Shown here: positions 61,255 to 64,000 of the stretch, piece after piece
Position numbering within the stretch: the stretch's first letter is position 1
Layout of the letters: every line of letters begins with the position of its first letter
Assembly (NCBI GenBank): GCA_934234185.1
Contig: CAKQHO010000002.1
Coordinates: 22,904 to 86,903 of the forward strand
DNA length: 64,000 nt
Direction of reading: 5' to 3'
DNA from: an uncultured Psychrobacillus sp.
GTDB lineage: Bacteria; Bacillota; Bacilli; Bacillales_A; Planococcaceae
Position numbers and translations under genes: made by a program
Notes under the pieces: model-generated
Told to the model about the DNA's origin: nothing
What the model saw: only the letters and a program-made list of their open reading frames with translations
Databases searched by the model: none

Positions 61255-61897
61255 AGAATCCTAATAATTTCCTGAAATAACTTGAATAGGATTGACTAAC
61301 CGATATTCTTTCTCCATTTGCCATCGCTAATACAAATGTAGAATGTGTATCAGGATAAATTTCTTTGATTTGATGAACATTCACAATAAAAGAACGATGA
61401 CATCGAATAAACGATTCTCTTGGAAGTCTAAATTCAAAATCCTGCAAGGAACTATTATGGCTGCCTATAAATTCCTCGGAAACAATCGTTGTTTTTCGCT
61501 CCTTTGCCTCCAAGTAAATTACATTAGCAAAAGGAATAGGTATCCAACCGTCTGGTGTTTTAATTGTAATCACGGATTTTCCTTCGGTAAAAGCCGGATA
61601 GATTGCGAGTACGCTGCCCCCAATAGCACCATCCTGCTGAAATGGTACAGCCATTCCATGATAGGGAATACCAAACACTTCCCGATCAATAAATTCAGAG
61701 ACCTTTTGTTTCCCATGTACCGCTTTATAAGCAAGAGTTCCTTCCTTGATAGAATCTCCAGGTGCTATTTTTAAATCAATTCGCTTACTTGGTCTGTAAT
61801 AAATATATTTTTCTTGGTCGGTGATTGCTATAGAGATTTCATCGGAAAATAATTGACCAATTACCTCTAATAAGGACCCTATTGTTATCTCCTGCAT
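61253..61897 (-). CDS. LytTR-family transcriptional regulator with N-terminal sensor domain
   Basis: A 214-residue regulator. The C-terminal 100 residues are a LytTR DNA-binding domain (VIYLEAKERKTTIV, then FIRCHRSFIVNVHQIKEIYP). The N-terminal 105 residues form a PAS/GAF-like sensor: ISIAITDQEKYIYYRPSKRI and FGIPYHGMAVPFQQDGAIGG. There is no receiver phospho-site, so it is a one-component sensor. It lies upstream of, and reads towards, the CoA-transferase gene, its likely target. LytTR sites are not obvious to me by eye. Confidence 0.88.
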   Translation of the reverse strand: MQEITIGSLLEVIGQLFSDEISIAITDQEKYIYYRPSKRIDLKIAPGDSIKEGTLAYKAVHGKQKVSEFIDREVFGIPYHGMAVPFQQDGAIGGSVLAIYPAFTEGKSVITIKTPDGWIPIPFANVIYLEAKERKTTIVSEEFIGSHNSSLQDFEFRLPRESFIRCHRSFIVNVHQIKEIYPDTHSTFVLAMANGERISVSQSYSSYFRKLLGF

Positions 61898-61909
61898 CGT
61901 CTTACTCCT

Positions 61910-62860
61910 TTATTGGCAAAGTAATATTTCACGGACAAACTGCTGCTTTTGGGTTTCGCAGCGGTCAATAATTTCTAAGCCCACCGATGTAAGCCTTTCA
62001 TCCATTGATTCTATCGTAACAACCACCACTCTGTCAGCAATCCTTCTTCCATGCTCTAAAAGAGATAGTTGCTCCTCCCAAGAAGCATGAGTATACAAAT
62101 TGTATGGTAGATCAATAATTGCTACATCATAGTGTTCATCAATATCTTCTATTGGCTGTTTCAAAACTTCTCCAGTTAGACCAAAGTAAGCTATGTTCTC
62201 TCTTGCTCCCCTACAAACAATCGGATTGATATCACTTCCTACTATATCTATCCCCATAGAAAGAGCTTCTATTAGAACTGTACCTATTCCACAGCAAGGA
62301 TCAACCGCTTTTATTCCCTGGGGATGTGGCACTGCGATATTTGCTACGGCTCTTGCCACTTTTGTGCTTAAAGCAGTAGAGTATTCTCTTGGTCTATCCA
62401 TATGCGCAAGCCAAATAGGATTGCTATGAAAATATTCACCAAAATACCAACGATTTTGAAAGGGAACAATCGCAAAAACCTGCTCTGGCTTATAAAGATC
62501 AAAAGTTCCTTGAAGTTCGGTCCCAACAGCTCTTACAATTGATAAACGTTCGTTGTACTCAATAGCTTCTCCTTCTTGAAGATCATTAATCTTCAAGAAA
62601 ATAACCTTATTAGTTTTATCCTCGCTTCCAAACATTGGTGCCAATTGTATGATTTCTTCTATAGTATCTGCTTCTACTAACACGTCTAGTCTCCCTTTCA
62701 TAAAGGGGCTCCTTGATGGATCGATTGCAACAGTACTTTTTAAGATTTTATGTTCTGTATCATATCCAAAAAAAGACCGCATCTCAAATTGACAAAGAGC
62801 ACGCTCTCCGTCTCTATAAGCAAATGTGTATATATAATCAGGTTGACGAATTGTATTCAA
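61910..62860 (-). CDS. Putative RNA methyltransferase (RlmL/Trm11-type)
   Basis: A 316-residue protein. A THUMP-like or divergent N-terminal half (IYTFAYRDGERALCQFEMRS) leads to a Rossmann domain with DPCCGIGTVLIEAL, VGSDINP and the motif VAIIDLPYN (D-L-P-Y in place of DPPY), which points to amino methylation of a guanine or adenine in RNA. The target is unknown. TTG 62860 has GGAGGG 6 bases upstream and fits family N-termini; an ATG 23 codons upstream is weaker. Confidence 0.82.
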   Translation of the reverse strand: MNTIRQPDYIYTFAYRDGERALCQFEMRSFFGYDTEHKILKSTVAIDPSRSPFMKGRLDVLVEADTIEEIIQLAPMFGSEDKTNKVIFLKINDLQEGEAIEYNERLSIVRAVGTELQGTFDLYKPEQVFAIVPFQNRWYFGEYFHSNPIWLAHMDRPREYSTALSTKVARAVANIAVPHPQGIKAVDPCCGIGTVLIEALSMGIDIVGSDINPIVCRGARENIAYFGLTGEVLKQPIEDIDEHYDVAIIDLPYNLYTHASWEEQLSLLEHGRRIADRVVVVTIESMDERLTSVGLEIIDRCETQKQQFVREILLCQ

Positions 62861-63001
62861 TATATTCCCTCCAATATTATTTGTAATTATAGCATGCTCT
62901 TTGATAGAGAAGCTCCGTAAACACTCCATAGTTATTCTTCCATAAATAAAATATAATGGACATAAGTTCAGAATTTTACAGACAATTAGGGGGTCTGGAG
63001 A

Positions 63002-64000
63002 ATGGATTTTGATGTAATTGTAATTGGAGCAGGTCTTGCTGGTCTTGTAGCAACTGCTGAATTGGCAAACGCAGGAAAACGTGTATTATTAGTTGATCAG
63101 GAGCCTGAAAGTGCTTTAGGGGGACAGGCATGGTGGTCCTTTGGTGGTTTATTTCTAGTGGATTCTCCAGAGCAAAGAAGATTAGGCATCAAAGATTCTT
63201 TAGAGCTTGCCTGGCAGGATTGGTTGGGCACTGCTGGGTTCGATGAAAACAATGAAGAAGAGTACTGGGCTAAAAAATGGGCAGAAGCCTATGTAAAATT
63301 TGCCGCTGGAGAAAAAAGAGAATGGTTACAAAGCTTAGGAATTCGATTTTTTCCAGTGGTAGGATGGGCAGAGCGCGGAGGTTATTTAGCAGAAGGACAT
63401 GGAAACTCAGTCCCTCGTTTTCACATTGTTTGGGGTACAGGGCCAGGTATCGTAAAGCCATTCGAAGCGATAGTGAGAAGAGGGATTGAAAAGGGATTAA
63501 TAACCTATAAACCTAGACATCAGGTAGATGAGCTAATGGTAGACAAAGATGCTGTGGTTGGTATAAGAGGCACTGTGCTTGAACCTAGCAATGTGGCACG
63601 TGGGGTTGCTAGCTCGCGTAAAAAAATCGATTCCTTTGAGTTCTATAGTCAAGCTATCATTGTTACTAGTGGTGGAATTGGTGCTAACCTAGAGCTCGTC
63701 CGGCAAAATTGGCCCGCTCGGTTAGGGACTCCTCCAAATAACATGATTGCCGGGGTCCCCGAGTATGTAGATGGAAGAATGTATCAGATCAGTGAAAAGG
63801 TTGGTGCTCGCTGGGTCAATAAAGACCGGATGTGGCACTATACAGAGGGCATTAAAAACTGGAATCCAATATGGAAGAATCATGGTATTCGTATACTTCC
63901 CGGCCCATCCTCCATTTGGTTAGATGCAAAGGGAAGAAGATTTCCTGCACCTAACTTTCCAGGCTTTGATACATTAGGAACCTTGAAAGCAATACAAGAT
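63002..64000 (+). CDS. FAD-binding dehydrogenase (KstD/fumarate reductase flavoprotein-like; 3' end outside window)
   Basis: The first 333 codons of a flavoprotein. FDVIVIGAGLAGLVATAELA is the Rossmann dinucleotide motif (GxGxxG), RVLLVDQEP closes it with an acidic residue, and GGQAWWSFGGLFLVD matches FAD-binding dehydrogenases of the 3-ketosteroid dehydrogenase/fumarate reductase group. SQAIIVTSGGIGAN is the second FAD contact. The full protein should be about 550 residues. The substrate is unknown. AGGGGG is 8 bases before the ATG. Confidence 0.85.
   Translation, partial: MDFDVIVIGAGLAGLVATAELANAGKRVLLVDQEPESALGGQAWWSFGGLFLVDSPEQRRLGIKDSLELAWQDWLGTAGFDENNEEEYWAKKWAEAYVKFAAGEKREWLQSLGIRFFPVVGWAERGGYLAEGHGNSVPRFHIVWGTGPGIVKPFEAIVRRGIEKGLITYKPRHQVDELMVDKDAVVGIRGTVLEPSNVARGVASSRKKIDSFEFYSQAIIVTSGGIGANLELVRQNWPARLGTPPNNMIAGVPEYVDGRMYQISEKVGARWVNKDRMWHYTEGIKNWNPIWKNHGIRILPGPSSIWLDAKGRRFPAPNFPGFDTLGTLKAIQD

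Noticed and set aside
1..64000. Prophage, insertion sequence, CRISPR array, toxin-antitoxin pair, tRNA or rRNA genes
   Set aside because: None was recognised on either strand. Gaps over 300 bases are explained by the T-box, the CtsR promoter plus repeat, the small ORF plus terminator, the dpp promoter plus terminator, and the S-box.

Overview
This 64 kb window comes from a low-GC, endospore-forming Bacillales chromosome. The evidence for that placement is the rpoB-to-ctsR ribosomal/housekeeping block in Bacillus order, sigma-H, a CotD-type coat protein, the ctsR-mcsA-mcsB-clpC operon, T-box and S-box RNAs, and strong Shine-Dalgarno sites with many TTG/GTG starts. Base composition, the intergenic repeat family and a MurE-like paralogue suggest a Planococcaceae-type genus (Psychrobacillus/Lysinibacillus/Sporosarcina-like). 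That placement is inference, not proof. I found no phage, insertion sequence, CRISPR array, tRNA or rRNA.

Region 1 (1-21,660, all minus strand) is the conserved core, read from the right end towards rpoB: ctsR-mcsA-mcsB-clpC (CtsR-controlled proteostasis), radA, yacL, ispD-ispF, gltX, T-box-controlled cysE-cysS, mrnC, rlmB, rae1, sigH, rpmG, secE, nusG, rplK, rplA, rplJ-rplL (with an L10 leader), the methyltransferase ybxB and the first 725 codons of rpoB.

Region 2 (21,680-37,000, minus strand) is nutritional and envelope related. It holds an rsgA GTPase, a yhcEFGHI-type ABC transporter operon with a GntR regulator and a perfect 15-bp inverted-repeat operator, and a complete nine-gene dppABCDE-ykfABCD operon. 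The last encodes import of murein peptides and their breakdown by a D-aminopeptidase, an LD-carboxypeptidase, an Ala-Glu epimerase and a gamma-D-glutamyl endopeptidase, behind a probable CodY-type site.

Region 3 (37,000-47,800) is mixed. It has a CotD-like coat protein; a SAM-I riboswitch that now leads a cyclase-family gene and a C-terminal remnant of a MetE-like gene; a BCCT betaine transporter; CorA; a VOC protein; two unknown membrane proteins; a pair of GC-rich intergenic repeats; an acyl-CoA thioesterase; an RluF-type pseudouridine synthase; an atypical Mur ligase; and a DASS anion symporter.

Region 4 (47,800-64,000) is accessory metabolism and stress. It has a P-type Ca2+ ATPase, VOC and ASCH proteins, an AlaX editing protein, a Pro/Gly-rich small protein, a MarR-MFS efflux pair, a lipoprotein Cu/Zn superoxide dismutase, a membrane-anchored CAP protein, an NfrA-type nitroreductase, a YitT protein, a CoA-transferase next to a LytTR regulator, an RNA methyltransferase-like protein and the first part of an FAD-dependent dehydrogenase.

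No wholly new multi-gene system is evident. The most interesting leads are the orphaned S-box locus, an 18-codon ORF at the end of the yhc operon, the repeat family with exchanged cores, the MurE-like ligase, and an RBS hairpin ahead of nusG.
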